A stretch of DNA of 64,000 bases from Myxococcota bacterium. Lineage in GTDB: Bacteria > Myxococcota_A > Polyangia > Polyangiales > Polyangiaceae. Below, in pieces: positions 18,587 to 26,283 of this stretch. Positions within the stretch are counted from its first letter, which is position 1, and every line of letters begins with the position of its first letter. The translations under genes and the position numbers were made by a program. Location: positions 47,590 to 111,589 of the forward strand of contig CAUJEM010000035.1 of assembly GCA_963169915.1 (NCBI GenBank). Reading direction: 5' to 3'. The notes beneath the pieces are model-generated. The model worked only from the letters and a program-made list of their open reading frames with translations. It did no database searches and was not told where the DNA came from.

Positions 18587-19249
18587 ATGCCCCTCATCCT
18601 CGAACCCAGAGACGCTGTGCGCGTGCTGCGCTGGACGGACGGCGACAACCGCTTCAACGTGGACACCCTGGCGCGCTGGCACGCCGCGCTCGACGAGCTG
18701 GTGGCGCTCGAGGGGCCGCTCGCCCTCGTACTCACGGGAGACGGGAAGTATTTCTCCAACGGGCTGGATCTCGAGGCGCTAGGCGCCGCGCCTGAGCAGA
18801 CCCCCGCGGTGGTGGAGAGCCTGCACCGGCTCTTCGGGCGCCTGCTGGTGTTCCCGGCGTACACCGTGGCGGCGCTCAACGGGCACGCCTTCGCCGCGGG
18901 CGCCATGCTCGCCTGCGCGACCGACTGGCGCATCATGCGCGAAGACCGCGGGTACTGGTGCCTCCCCGAGGTGGACCTCGGGATCGCGCTGACCGACCCC
19001 ATGTACGCGCTCGTCAGCGCGCGGCTACCGCGTCCCACCACCAGCGAGGCGCTCCTGACGGGGCGTCGCTTCCCAGGGCCGGAGGCCCTGACCAAGGGCC
19101 TGGTGGACGAGCTCGCCCCGGAGCCCCAAGTGCTCGAGCGCGCGGTGCAGCACGCCGCGCAGTATGCGGGGAAGAATCGCCACGTCATCACGACGCACAA
19201 GCGCCAGATGTTCGGCGCCGCTGCCCGAGCGTGCGGCTTCGAGCCCTGA
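18587..19249 (+). CDS. Enoyl-CoA hydratase/isomerase family protein (Delta3,Delta2-enoyl-CoA isomerase-like)
   Basis: The 220-residue crotonase-fold protein has the oxyanion-hole segments LTGDGKYFSNGLDLEAL (about 45-61) and NGHAFAAGAMLACATDWR (about 94-111), and LPEVDLGIAL with the probable catalytic Glu. These blocks resemble peroxisomal Delta3,Delta2-enoyl-CoA isomerases of plants more than classic FadB-type hydratases. It would then shift double bonds during oxidation of unsaturated fatty acids. It is a single gene divergent from purD; the substrate is inferred from family resemblance. Confidence 0.75.
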   Translation: MPLILEPRDAVRVLRWTDGDNRFNVDTLARWHAALDELVALEGPLALVLTGDGKYFSNGLDLEALGAAPEQTPAVVESLHRLFGRLLVFPAYTVAALNGHAFAAGAMLACATDWRIMREDRGYWCLPEVDLGIALTDPMYALVSARLPRPTTSEALLTGRRFPGPEALTKGLVDELAPEPQVLERAVQHAAQYAGKNRHVITTHKRQMFGAAARACGFEP

Positions 19250-19313
19250 AGCGCGCGCGGCCGAGGCGCCCCCCGCGCGCGGGGCCGCGGGCGCACGCCG
19301 GCGCCAGCGCTGC

Positions 19314-19343
19314 TTGACCTGCGTGCCCTGCCCCGCCTAAGCC
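19314..19343 (+). promoter_or_regulatory. Promoter candidate TTGACC-N18-TAAGCC, leaderless
   Basis: A strong -35 box (TTGACC, 19314-19319), an 18-nt spacer and TAAGCC (19338-19343) end 6 nt before the GTG at 19350. A transcript would therefore begin at or next to the start codon. It is one of the two best-formed promoters of this type in the window. Confidence 0.55.
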
Positions 19344-19349
19344 CCGCGC

Positions 19350-20378
19350 GTGGCAGAGCGGCCCGAGCCGATTTCCGTCGCGGTCGTCGGAGCCGGCCGC
19401 TGGGGAGCGCGCGTGCTCGCCTGCCTGGCCGGCCTCGGCGAGGCGCGGCTCCGCTACGTCTGCGACACCTCCCCCGACGCGCGGCGCGCCGTCGCGCCGC
19501 TCTATCCCGGGGTGCGCTGCGTGCCCAGCCTGGAGCTGGCGCTCGACGACCCGGAGGTGCAGGCCGTCCTCGTGCTCACGCCGCCCAGCACGCACGCCGC
19601 GCTGGCCATGGCTGCGCTCGAGCGAGGGCGCCACGCCTTCGTGGAGAAGCCCCTCACGCTCCAGCTCGGCGAGGCCGCTCGGCTCCTCGCCCTCGCGCGC
19701 CACCGGCGGCTGGTCCTCGCCACCGGGCACCTGCTGACGCATCACCCAGCCTTGGCGGAGCTCCACGCGCTGCTCCAGGCCGGGGAGCTGGGCTCCCTCG
19801 AGCAGCTCCTCGCCTTCCGGGGCGGCGCGCTCCGCGCGACGCGGGACTGCGGCGCCTGGTGGACGCTCGCCCCGCACGATCTCAGCCTGCTCGACGGCCT
19901 GCTCGGCTCCGCGCCGAGCAGCGTCCTCGTCGCCAGCGACCGCACCCCAGGGCTCCCCTTGGAGACGCGGGTGCACGCGACGCTGGGGTACCCCTCGGCG
20001 GTGAAGGCCACGCTGGACTTGGCCCAGGGCGGGCTCGGGCAGCGGCGACGCCTCTTCGTGCTGGGCTCCCGCAAGCTCGCCGTCTTCGACGCCGAGCTCG
20101 GGAGCCGGGCGCTCAGCGTGCGTCCCCGGCGCGGCCCGCTCGCCGAGGAGCTGGCCCAGCCGCTCCCGGCGAGCCCGGCGGAGCCCGTGGACCTGCTCGC
20201 GCTGGAGCTCCGGCACTTCTTCGCGTGTGTCCGCGGCGACGCGCAGGCCGCCGCGCTCAGCCCGGATCCTTGGCGGGTCATGCAGGCGCTCGACGCCGGC
20301 GAGCGGTCCCTGCGCGGCGCTGGGCTCGAGGTGCGGCTCGCGCCAGCGTCGGAGGTGCGCCCCTCCCCGCCCGGCTGA
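19350..20378 (+). CDS. Gfo/Idh/MocA family oxidoreductase
   Basis: The 342-residue enzyme has an N-terminal NAD(P)-binding Rossmann loop (VAVVGAGRWGARVL), the family motif FVEKPLTL (about residues 95-102) with the catalytic Lys, and LAPHDLSLLDGLL with the conserved His. The type resembles sugar-nucleotide dehydrogenases such as WbpB/WlbA. The acetyltransferase at 23079-23690 is of the matching WbpD type, though 2.7 kb away. The substrate is not determined by the sequence. It converges with the MlaF-like gene. Confidence 0.75.
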   Translation: MAERPEPISVAVVGAGRWGARVLACLAGLGEARLRYVCDTSPDARRAVAPLYPGVRCVPSLELALDDPEVQAVLVLTPPSTHAALAMAALERGRHAFVEKPLTLQLGEAARLLALARHRRLVLATGHLLTHHPALAELHALLQAGELGSLEQLLAFRGGALRATRDCGAWWTLAPHDLSLLDGLLGSAPSSVLVASDRTPGLPLETRVHATLGYPSAVKATLDLAQGGLGQRRRLFVLGSRKLAVFDAELGSRALSVRPRRGPLAEELAQPLPASPAEPVDLLALELRHFFACVRGDAQAAALSPDPWRVMQALDAGERSLRGAGLEVRLAPASEVRPSPPG

Positions 20379-20397
20379 GCGTGGCGCCGCCCGGCGC

Positions 20398-21219
20398 CTA
20401 GCGCTTGCGGCTCGCCACCACCCTCTCGGCGTCGATGCCGCTCGCCGTGAAGAAATCGTTGGCGAGCGTCCCCGTCATGCGCGTCAGCTCCCTGGGCGTC
20501 CCCTGGACCGCGAGCTGCCCGCGGTGCAGCAAGAAAATTCGGTCGGCGATCTTCAGCGCGCCCGCCATGTCATGAGAGATGATGAGGCTCGTGACGCCGA
20601 AGCGATCTCGGGTGTCGACGATGAGCTCGTCCACCAGCCGGGACGAGAGCGGGTCGAGCCCGCTGGTGGGCTCGTCGTACATGAGCACCTCCGGATCGAG
20701 CATCAGCGCGCGCGCGAGCCCCACGCGCTTGCGCATCCCGCCCGACAGCTCGCTCGGGTAGAGCCGCTCGACGCCGTGGAGATCGAGCAGCGCCAGCTTC
20801 TCCGTCACCCGCTCGGCGATCTCCTTGCGGGACAGCTTGGTGTGCTCCACCAGCGGGAAGCCCACGTTGTCCCCCACGGTCATGCTGTCGAGCAGCGCGG
20901 AGTACTGGAACACCATCCCGAATTTCTTCTGGAGCTGCCGCTTGAGCCGCGGCCGCGCGCTCACCACGTCCTGCCCGCCGATGAGGATGCTCCCGGAAGT
21001 GGCCGGCACGAGCCCGATGAGCACCTTGAGCAGCGTGGTCTTCCCCGCGCCCGAGCCGCCGATGATGACGGCCACCTCGCCTCGCCCGATCTCGAGGTCG
21101 ATGCCGCGCAGCACCGGGTTGGAGCCAAACGACTTGGTGAGCTGGCGCACGAGCAAGTGGGCCGGCGCCGGCGTCGTGGCTTCGCCCTCCAGGAGAGCCG
21201 CGGCGGCGCTGTCGGACAT
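20398..21219 (-). CDS. ABC transporter ATP-binding protein, MlaF type
   Basis: The 273-residue ATPase has Walker A GGSGAGKTT, Q-loop VFQYSALLDSMTV, signature LSGGMRKRVGLARAL and Walker B LMYDEPTSGLDP. The FQYSALLDSMTVGDNVGFPL and SGGMRKRVGLARA blocks are characteristic of MlaF/Ttg2A, the ATPase of the MlaFEDB phospholipid transport system. No mlaE permease or MCE-domain (mlaD) gene lies next to it, so its partners must be encoded elsewhere. A plain cytoplasmic protein, probably acting at the inner membrane. Confidence 0.85.
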   Translation of the reverse strand: MSDSAAAALLEGEATTPAPAHLLVRQLTKSFGSNPVLRGIDLEIGRGEVAVIIGGSGAGKTTLLKVLIGLVPATSGSILIGGQDVVSARPRLKRQLQKKFGMVFQYSALLDSMTVGDNVGFPLVEHTKLSRKEIAERVTEKLALLDLHGVERLYPSELSGGMRKRVGLARALMLDPEVLMYDEPTSGLDPLSSRLVDELIVDTRDRFGVTSLIISHDMAGALKIADRIFLLHRGQLAVQGTPRELTRMTGTLANDFFTASGIDAERVVASRKR

Positions 21220-21347
21220 CGGGCAGATCCTAGCGGGCGCGCGGCGCCTGACCAGTACCCCAGCGCGCGCCGCTCCCTCGGCCTTGGCGCCAGCAGGGCG
21301 GAGAGGGAGCCTTGACTCGGGGCGGCGAGGAAGACCATGACCCGCGC

Positions 21348-21626
21348 ATGACTCAGGATCATCTCAGCCTGCTGCTCGAGGCGGCCAACGCCACTCAAGA
21401 CGCGCAGGGGTGGCAGCGGCTGCCGGAGCAGCACCATATCTCGCTGTACGTCGCGAGCGGCGGTGGGGCGCTCACCGTCAGCCGCGTGGACGCCTTGCGG
21501 AGCAACGGGGATTTCCTCGAGGCGCGCACCACGCGGGGAGAGCTGTTCGTGCTGGCGCTCGAGCAGGTGTTCGCTGGCGCGGTGGAGGGGGCCACCAGCG
21601 CCCAGCGCAAGGCGGGGTTCGTCTGA
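21348..21626 (+). CDS. Small protein of unknown function upstream of cheW
   Basis: The 92-residue soluble protein (MTQDHLSLLLEAAN...) has no signal or membrane segment and no recognised domain. The middle part looks like a small alpha/beta fold. The ATG overlaps the stop of a five-codon ORF (21337-21351, MTRA) that sits behind a good ribosome binding site (GAGGAAG), so translation may be coupled. TTGACT at 21312 could alternatively be a -35 box. It precedes cheW by 40 bp on the same strand. Confidence 0.55.
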   Translation: MTQDHLSLLLEAANATQDAQGWQRLPEQHHISLYVASGGGALTVSRVDALRSNGDFLEARTTRGELFVLALEQVFAGAVEGATSAQRKAGFV

Positions 21627-21666
21627 GGGGGGCCCCGCGGGGCGCCGGTGCTAGAGTGCGCCGCGC

Positions 21667-22167
21667 ATGAGCGGCCCGCCCCCCTCGCCCACCAGCGGCC
21701 TCACCGCCACGGACGCCCTGCGCTGCATCGCGGTCCGTGTCGGTGAGAGCCTCTACGGCATCGCCATGCAGGACGTGCAGGAGGTCGTCGGCCTGCGGCC
21801 CCTCACTCGCGTCTTCCATGCACCCCCGGCCCTCGCGGGCATCACCAGCCTCCGGGGTGAGGTGCTGCCCGTCATCGATCTGGCGGCGCTGCTCGGGCTG
21901 CCACCGCGCCCAGAGCCCGACGCGCGCATCGTCGTCGCCGCCGACCGGACCCAGCCCGGCTGGCGCGCCGGGCTGCGCGTCGCTGCGCTGGTAGGGCTCC
22001 GGGACTTCCCCGCCGAGGGGCTCGCGCCCGTGCCCCCCGGCGTGCCCGCGGAGCTCGCCGCGGTCTTCCAGGGCGTCCTGACCGCGGCGCCGCCCTGCCT
22101 CGTGCTCTCGGTCCCCGCGCTGCTGCGGGCGCCCGCGCTCCAGCCGCTGTCGGGCGTCGCGTGCTGA
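21667..22167 (+). CDS. cheW: CheW-like chemotaxis coupling protein
   Basis: The 166-residue protein is a single CheW domain: CIAVRVGESLYGIAMQDVQEVV, then GITSLRGEVLPVIDLAALLGL, which is the signature block. CheW proteins link receptors to the CheA kinase; neither is encoded nearby. It is followed 13 bp later by cheR on the same strand. TAGAGT lies 9 nt before the ATG. In a myxobacterium it may serve one of several Che-like systems, not necessarily motility. Confidence 0.85.
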   Translation: MSGPPPSPTSGLTATDALRCIAVRVGESLYGIAMQDVQEVVGLRPLTRVFHAPPALAGITSLRGEVLPVIDLAALLGLPPRPEPDARIVVAADRTQPGWRAGLRVAALVGLRDFPAEGLAPVPPGVPAELAAVFQGVLTAAPPCLVLSVPALLRAPALQPLSGVAC

Positions 22168-22180
22168 CGCGATCGGCGCC

Positions 22181-23008
22181 ATGAGCGCGCCCCGAGCGCG
22201 TCCGTCGGCGGCCGCGCTGCAAGCGGTCTTGGCGCTGCTCGAGCGCCACCACGGGATCGGCGCGCGAGGGGCCTCCCCCGCCTGGCTGGCGCAGCGGCTC
22301 GAGCGCGCGCTCGCGCAGCTCGGCGAAGCGCACCGGCTCGGGCCCGAGCGGCTCGCGGGCTGGCTCGCCGCCGAGCCTACCGAGCTGGCTCGGCTCGCCG
22401 AGCTCCTGCGCGTCGGCGAGACGCGATTTTACCGGGATGCGGAGCAATGGTCCGCCATCGCGGCGCTCGCCCGCGCGCGTCCGCTGAGCGCCTGCGCCTC
22501 GGTGGGCTGCTCCACCGGCGAGGAGGCATGGACGCTCGCCTGCGTCCTCGCCGAGCAGCGCGAAGACCAGCGCTGGCGCGTCGTCGGGATGGACCGTAGC
22601 GCGCACGCGCTCGCCATCGCGAGGCGAGCCCACTACTCTTCCGAGGCCCTCGAGGCGCTCCCATCGGCGCTGAAGCAGCGGAGCTTCCACCGCACGGCAG
22701 ACGGCGCTTGGACGCCCAGCGCCGCGCTGCGCGCCCGGGTAGACTTCGTCGAGCGCGATCTCACCCAGGGCCCGCCAGCGGGGCGCTGGGACCTCCTCCT
22801 CTGCAAGAACGTGCTGATCTATTTCGGCGCACAGGCGCAAGCCCGCGCCATCCAGCGGCTGCTCGGCGCGCTCGGGCCCGAGGGGCTGCTGCTCGTGGCG
22901 CGCAGCGAGGTGCCCCTGCTGCGCGCCCACGCGGGGCGCGCGGTGGAGCTCGCCGGAGGGGTCGTCGGCTTCCACGGACGCGCCGAGGCTCGGAGTGGCT
23001 CGGAGTGA
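22181..23008 (+). CDS. cheR: CheR-type protein-glutamate methyltransferase
   Basis: The 275-residue enzyme would transfer methyl groups from SAM to glutamates of chemoreceptors. RVGETRFYRDAEQW links the N-terminal helical and catalytic domains, SVGCSTGEEAWTLACVL is the SAM-binding motif, and DLLLCKNVLIYF is the conserved CheR block. It lacks a C-terminal TPR or receptor-docking extension. It forms a small unit with cheW; cheA, cheB, cheY and receptor genes are absent from the window, so the pathway partners are elsewhere. Confidence 0.85.
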   Translation: MSAPRARPSAAALQAVLALLERHHGIGARGASPAWLAQRLERALAQLGEAHRLGPERLAGWLAAEPTELARLAELLRVGETRFYRDAEQWSAIAALARARPLSACASVGCSTGEEAWTLACVLAEQREDQRWRVVGMDRSAHALAIARRAHYSSEALEALPSALKQRSFHRTADGAWTPSAALRARVDFVERDLTQGPPAGRWDLLLCKNVLIYFGAQAQARAIQRLLGALGPEGLLLVARSEVPLLRAHAGRAVELAGGVVGFHGRAEARSGSE

Positions 23009-23078
23009 CGATAACCCATGACAGGGCCCCCCGTTCATCGCTACGACTGCGGCCCTGGCTCCCGCCGCGCCGACGCCC

Positions 23079-23690
23079 ATGCCCGAGGATCCCTCCCCCT
23101 ATTTCATCCACGCCACCGCTGAGGTCGAGCCCGGCGCCACGGTGGGAGCAGGAACGAAGGTGTGGCGTCACTGCCACGTCGTCAGCGGCGCACGGCTCGG
23201 CCCCGACTGCTCCCTCGGCCAGGGCTGCTACGTGGCGGGCGGCGCCGTGCTGGGGCGCGGCGTGCGGATCCAAAATCACGTCAGCCTCTACGACGGCGTC
23301 ACGCTCGAAGACGAGGTCTTCGTGGGCCCCGCCGCCGTGTTCACGAACGTGCGGCAGCCGCGCGCGCACGTCTCCCGTAGGCACGCCTACACCACCACGC
23401 TCGTGCGGCGCGGCGCCACCATCGGCGCCAACGCCACCATCCTGAGCGGGGTCACCATCGGGGAGTACGCCTTCGTCGGCGCCGGCGCGGTCGTCACGCG
23501 TGACCTGCCGGCGCACGCGCTCGCGCTCGGCGCGCCAGCGCAGGTGGTCGGCTGGATGAGTCGCCACGGTGAGCGCCTGGACTTCGACGTGCACGGCAAC
23601 GCGATCTGCCCCAGCACGGGCGAGCGCTACCGCTTCCACGACGGACAGGTGAAGTACGTGTCCGCCGCGGTGCAAGGGCCGGCGTCGTAG
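23079..23690 (+). CDS. Left-handed beta-helix sugar N-acetyltransferase (WbpD/WlbB-like)
   Basis: The 203-residue protein is built of hexapeptide repeats (for example ATVGAGTKVWRHC, LGPDCSLGQGCYV, IGANATILSGVTIG), forming a trimeric left-handed beta helix. FVGPAAVFTNVRQPRA and GAGAVVTRDLPAHALALGAPAQVVGW resemble WbpD/WlbB, which acetylates a UDP-3-amino sugar uronate in cell-surface polysaccharide synthesis. The C terminus has CPSTGERYRF. The other pathway genes are missing nearby except a Gfo/Idh enzyme 2.7 kb upstream. Confidence 0.8.
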   Translation: MPEDPSPYFIHATAEVEPGATVGAGTKVWRHCHVVSGARLGPDCSLGQGCYVAGGAVLGRGVRIQNHVSLYDGVTLEDEVFVGPAAVFTNVRQPRAHVSRRHAYTTTLVRRGATIGANATILSGVTIGEYAFVGAGAVVTRDLPAHALALGAPAQVVGWMSRHGERLDFDVHGNAICPSTGERYRFHDGQVKYVSAAVQGPAS

Positions 23691-23705
23691 GGGGAGGTGG
23701 CGCCG

Positions 23706-24284
23706 GTGGAGACCGAGGGGAAGACGAAAGGCGTTGGCTTCGTCAACGTGAAATCCTTCGTGCTCGAGCGCTGGGGCGCCCCGGGCTGGGCAGCAGTCCT
23801 GGAGCGCCTGCCCACCGAAGACCGCCTCGAGCTGCAGTCGATCATCGCCGTCGGCTGGTACTCCCTCGCCCTCTACGCGAGGCTCATCCGGCTGGTGGAC
23901 AGCACACACGGCCTGGGAGATCTGAAGCTCCTGAGCGAGCTTGGCACCTTCGAGGCGCAGCACGATCTCACCACCATCCACCGCGTCTTCTTGCGCCTCG
24001 CCAACCCCTCCTTCGCCATCGGCATGATGGGCGAGTACTGGGGGCGCTTCCACGACACCGGCACGTGGACCATCGAGCGTGGCCGCGACCGGGTGCTGGC
24101 TTCCCTGGACGGCTGGGCGCTCGTCGACGAGGCCCTCTGCGTGGAGCTCACCGCCTACTTCAAGCGCACCCTGGAGCTCGTGGGCGCCAAGCACGTCGTC
24201 GTGGAGCACCCGCGCTGCCGCGCTCACGGCAGCGCCCAGTGCGTCTTCACGGGCCGCTGGGGCGGCCTGAGCGAGTCGAGCTGA
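23706..24284 (+). CDS. TIGR02265/DUF2378-like myxobacterial protein
   Basis: The 192-residue protein resembles the myxobacterial paralogous family TIGR02265, whose fold is thought to relate to heme-NO-binding and 4-vinyl-reductase domains. Landmarks are AVGWYSLALYARL, LGTFEAQHDL and the C-terminal GAKHVVVEHPRC...AQCVFTGRW. A second member is at 33888-34445. The GTG at 23706 is chosen because GGGGAGG lies 8 nt upstream; an earlier in-frame GTG at 23697 sits on that site. The function is unknown. It follows the acetyltransferase by 15 bp. Confidence 0.65.
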   Translation: METEGKTKGVGFVNVKSFVLERWGAPGWAAVLERLPTEDRLELQSIIAVGWYSLALYARLIRLVDSTHGLGDLKLLSELGTFEAQHDLTTIHRVFLRLANPSFAIGMMGEYWGRFHDTGTWTIERGRDRVLASLDGWALVDEALCVELTAYFKRTLELVGAKHVVVEHPRCRAHGSAQCVFTGRWGGLSESS

Positions 24285-24287
24285 GGG

Positions 24288-24362
24288 CGTCCCCAACGGG
24301 ATTCGAACCCGTGTTACAGCCTTGAAAGGGCCGTGTCCTAGGCCGGACTAGACGATGGGGAC
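24288..24362 (-). tRNA. tRNA-Glu (anticodon UUC)
   Basis: The acceptor GTCCCCA pairs with TGGGGAC with discriminator G. The anticodon loop CTTTCAA gives UUC, and the T-arm CGGG-TTCGAAT-CCCG is complete. The CCA end is not encoded. It lies on the opposite strand immediately after the TIGR02265-like gene. Confidence 0.97.
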
Positions 24363-24448
24363 CGGGAGAGGCGCGCCTTGATAGCCCCGAGACGCCGGAG
24401 CGCGCAAGCCTGAAGGGCCCGCGCCCAGGCGGCTGCGGCAGCGAGGAG

Positions 24449-24478
24449 GTGACGTCCAGCCCCTCCCCGTACTAGCTT
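24449..24478 (+). promoter_or_regulatory. Promoter candidate GTGACG-N18-TAGCTT
   Basis: GTGACG (24449-24454), an 18-nt spacer and TAGCTT (24473-24478) precede the ATG at 24487 by 8 nt. A GAGGAGG string at 24443-24449 is too far from the start to act as its ribosome binding site. Confidence 0.4.
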
Positions 24479-24486
24479 GGGCGCCC

Positions 24487-25155
24487 ATGGTTCATCGCTT
24501 AGGCTTGGGTCTGGCGCTGCTCGCCTGCTCGTGCGCCACCACGGTCAGTCGGTTGGATGGGGAGGTGGTCACTCCGCTCGGTGGCGCCAGGAACGAGTGC
24601 GAGCAGCGCGATTGGCTGGTGATGGCTCCCACGCGCGCCGAGTACGTGCGGCCGGGCAAGAAGCGCAGCGTGGCGCGTGACGACGGCGTCGGCCTCTATC
24701 GTGTCGGGGGCCGTGAGCCGGAGGCCATCCCCGAGCGCACGGACCTGTTCGAGGACTCCGCGCTCGTGAGAGCCCACGAGGTCGGCGTGCGGAGGCACGA
24801 TCGCGACCGCGCCATCGCCATCGGGCTGGGGGCTGCGAGCGCGGTGGCCTTCGTGGTGGGCTCGGTGCTGTTCGTCAACGCCTTCGAGACCACCACGGAG
24901 AGGAAGGCCGATGGCACCAAGGACGAGGTCCACTCCGTCGACACGGGGCTGGCCGCGGCCGGCGGCGCCACCGTGGCGCTCGGCTTCGGGCTCGGGATCG
25001 GGGGGCTCTGGATGGCGCCCAGCGCGAAGGAGCGCGCGGAGGCCGACGCCTGGCGCTACGTCTTCCTCCCGGAGCGGGACGACCTCGAGGACGTGCAGCG
25101 GCGGGTGATGGGGCACAACTCCGCCCTCCGCAAGCGCTGTAACGCGGCGCCCTAG
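24487..25155 (+). CDS. Lipoprotein of unknown function with two central membrane-like segments
   Basis: The 222-residue precursor has a short signal sequence with a lipobox at ALLAC (Cys14; CSC at 14-16). Two hydrophobic stretches (about residues 110-132 and 155-178) are separated by a charged loop. The C-terminal 45 residues are charged and helical. No domain is recognised. The gene is convergent with ddl, and the two stop codons share four bases (CTAG). Confidence 0.6.
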   Translation: MVHRLGLGLALLACSCATTVSRLDGEVVTPLGGARNECEQRDWLVMAPTRAEYVRPGKKRSVARDDGVGLYRVGGREPEAIPERTDLFEDSALVRAHEVGVRRHDRDRAIAIGLGAASAVAFVVGSVLFVNAFETTTERKADGTKDEVHSVDTGLAAAGGATVALGFGLGIGGLWMAPSAKERAEADAWRYVFLPERDDLEDVQRRVMGHNSALRKRCNAAP

Positions 25156-26183
25156 ACCGCGAGCCGCAGGCCCCCGGGGCTCGTCGCCTCGGGCCGCTCC
25201 ACCCCGGCCTCTTCGGCCGCCGGCGGGCACGCCGCAGCAGCGCGCCGAGAGCCCTGGGCGGTGTGCAGCCGGGCGCGCTCGAGGATCGCCTCGCACAGCT
25301 CGGTAAAGCCGAACCCCGCCGCCGCCGCGATCTTCGGGAGCAGGCTGGTCTTCGTCATCCCGGGGAGCGTGTTGACCTCCAGCACGTACTCGTTCATGCC
25401 CTCGGTCACCAGCAGATCCACCCGCGCCACCCCCGTGACCTCCAGCGCCTGGATCGCGCGCTCCGCCAGGTTGAGCACGCCACGGTAGCGCGTCGCGGGC
25501 AAGCGCGCCGGCATGTAGTAGTCCGTCAGGCCCGGGGTGTACTTGGACTCGAAGTCGTAAATGCCCTTCTTGGGGGCGATCTCGATGGCGCCGAGGACCC
25601 GTCCATCGAGCACGCCCACCGCGATCTCCCGGCCTTGGATGAAGCGCTCCACCACGACCGAGCCGTCGTACTCCAGCGCCAGCTTCAGGCCGCTCGCCAG
25701 CTCTCCCGGGTGCGTCGCCTTCGTGAGGCCCAAGCTCGAGCCCTCGCGGCGCGGCTTGACGATCACCGGGAAGCCGAAGGAGCCATGCAGCTCCTCGATG
25801 TCCGTGGTGGCCTCGGCCTCGTTCACCCAGTAGTACGGTGGCGTCGGGACGTTGTGGAGCCGAAGCAGCTCTTTGGTCTTGAGCTTGTCCATCGCCAAGG
25901 CGCTCGCGAGCACCCCGCTCCCCGTGTACGGGATGCCCAGCAGCTCGAGCGCGCCTTGCACGCAGCCGTCCTCGCCCAGCCGCCCGTGCAGGGCCAGGAA
26001 GGCCACGTCGAGCTTCGCCTGGGCGAGCTGCCGCACGAGCTCGCGTCCATCACGCAAGTCGATACGCACGACCTCGCGCCCCGTGGCCTCCAGGGCGTCG
26101 GCCACCGCCACGCCCGAGCTCAGGGAAATGTCTCGCTCGGCGGAAGTACCGCCCATCACGACGCCGACTCGCTTCATCTTCAT
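25152..26183 (-). CDS. ddl: D-alanine-D-alanine ligase (first copy)
   Basis: The 343-residue ATP-grasp enzyme makes D-Ala-D-Ala for peptidoglycan. MGGTSAERDISLSSG holds the substrate Glu, LHGRLGEDGCVQG is the first family signature, KPRREGSSLG the ATP-loop, YDFESKY the conserved Tyr region, and LEVNTLPGMTKTSLLP the metal-binding C-terminal motif. The last 45 residues are an Ala/Pro-rich extension. It is a single gene away from any mur cluster. A second ddl is at 37261-38265. Confidence 0.93.
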   Translation of the reverse strand: MKMKRVGVVMGGTSAERDISLSSGVAVADALEATGREVVRIDLRDGRELVRQLAQAKLDVAFLALHGRLGEDGCVQGALELLGIPYTGSGVLASALAMDKLKTKELLRLHNVPTPPYYWVNEAEATTDIEELHGSFGFPVIVKPRREGSSLGLTKATHPGELASGLKLALEYDGSVVVERFIQGREIAVGVLDGRVLGAIEIAPKKGIYDFESKYTPGLTDYYMPARLPATRYRGVLNLAERAIQALEVTGVARVDLLVTEGMNEYVLEVNTLPGMTKTSLLPKIAAAAGFGFTELCEAILERARLHTAQGSRRAAAACPPAAEEAGVERPEATSPGGLRLAV

Positions 26184-26246
26184 GGGTTCGACCGCCTGTC
26201 TCTGCTGTCGTGGAGCGCTACCGCCCCAGCCCCTGCCGGGCCAAGT

Positions 26247-26276
26247 TTGCGGGGGACGGCCCGAGAGTGATAGCTA
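26247..26276 (+). promoter_or_regulatory. Promoter candidate TTGCGG-N18-TAGCTA before the envelope operon
   Basis: TTGCGG (26247-26252), an 18-nt spacer and TAGCTA (26271-26276) end 7 nt before the ATG at 26284, the first gene of a five-gene operon. Confidence 0.45.
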
Positions 26277-26283
26277 GCCCGCG

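Noticed and set aside
22761..24296. A 511-codon minus-strand open frame opposite the acetyltransferase and TIGR02265-like genes
   Set aside because: Both plus-strand genes have clear family motifs; the antisense product has none and runs into the tRNA-Glu gene region.
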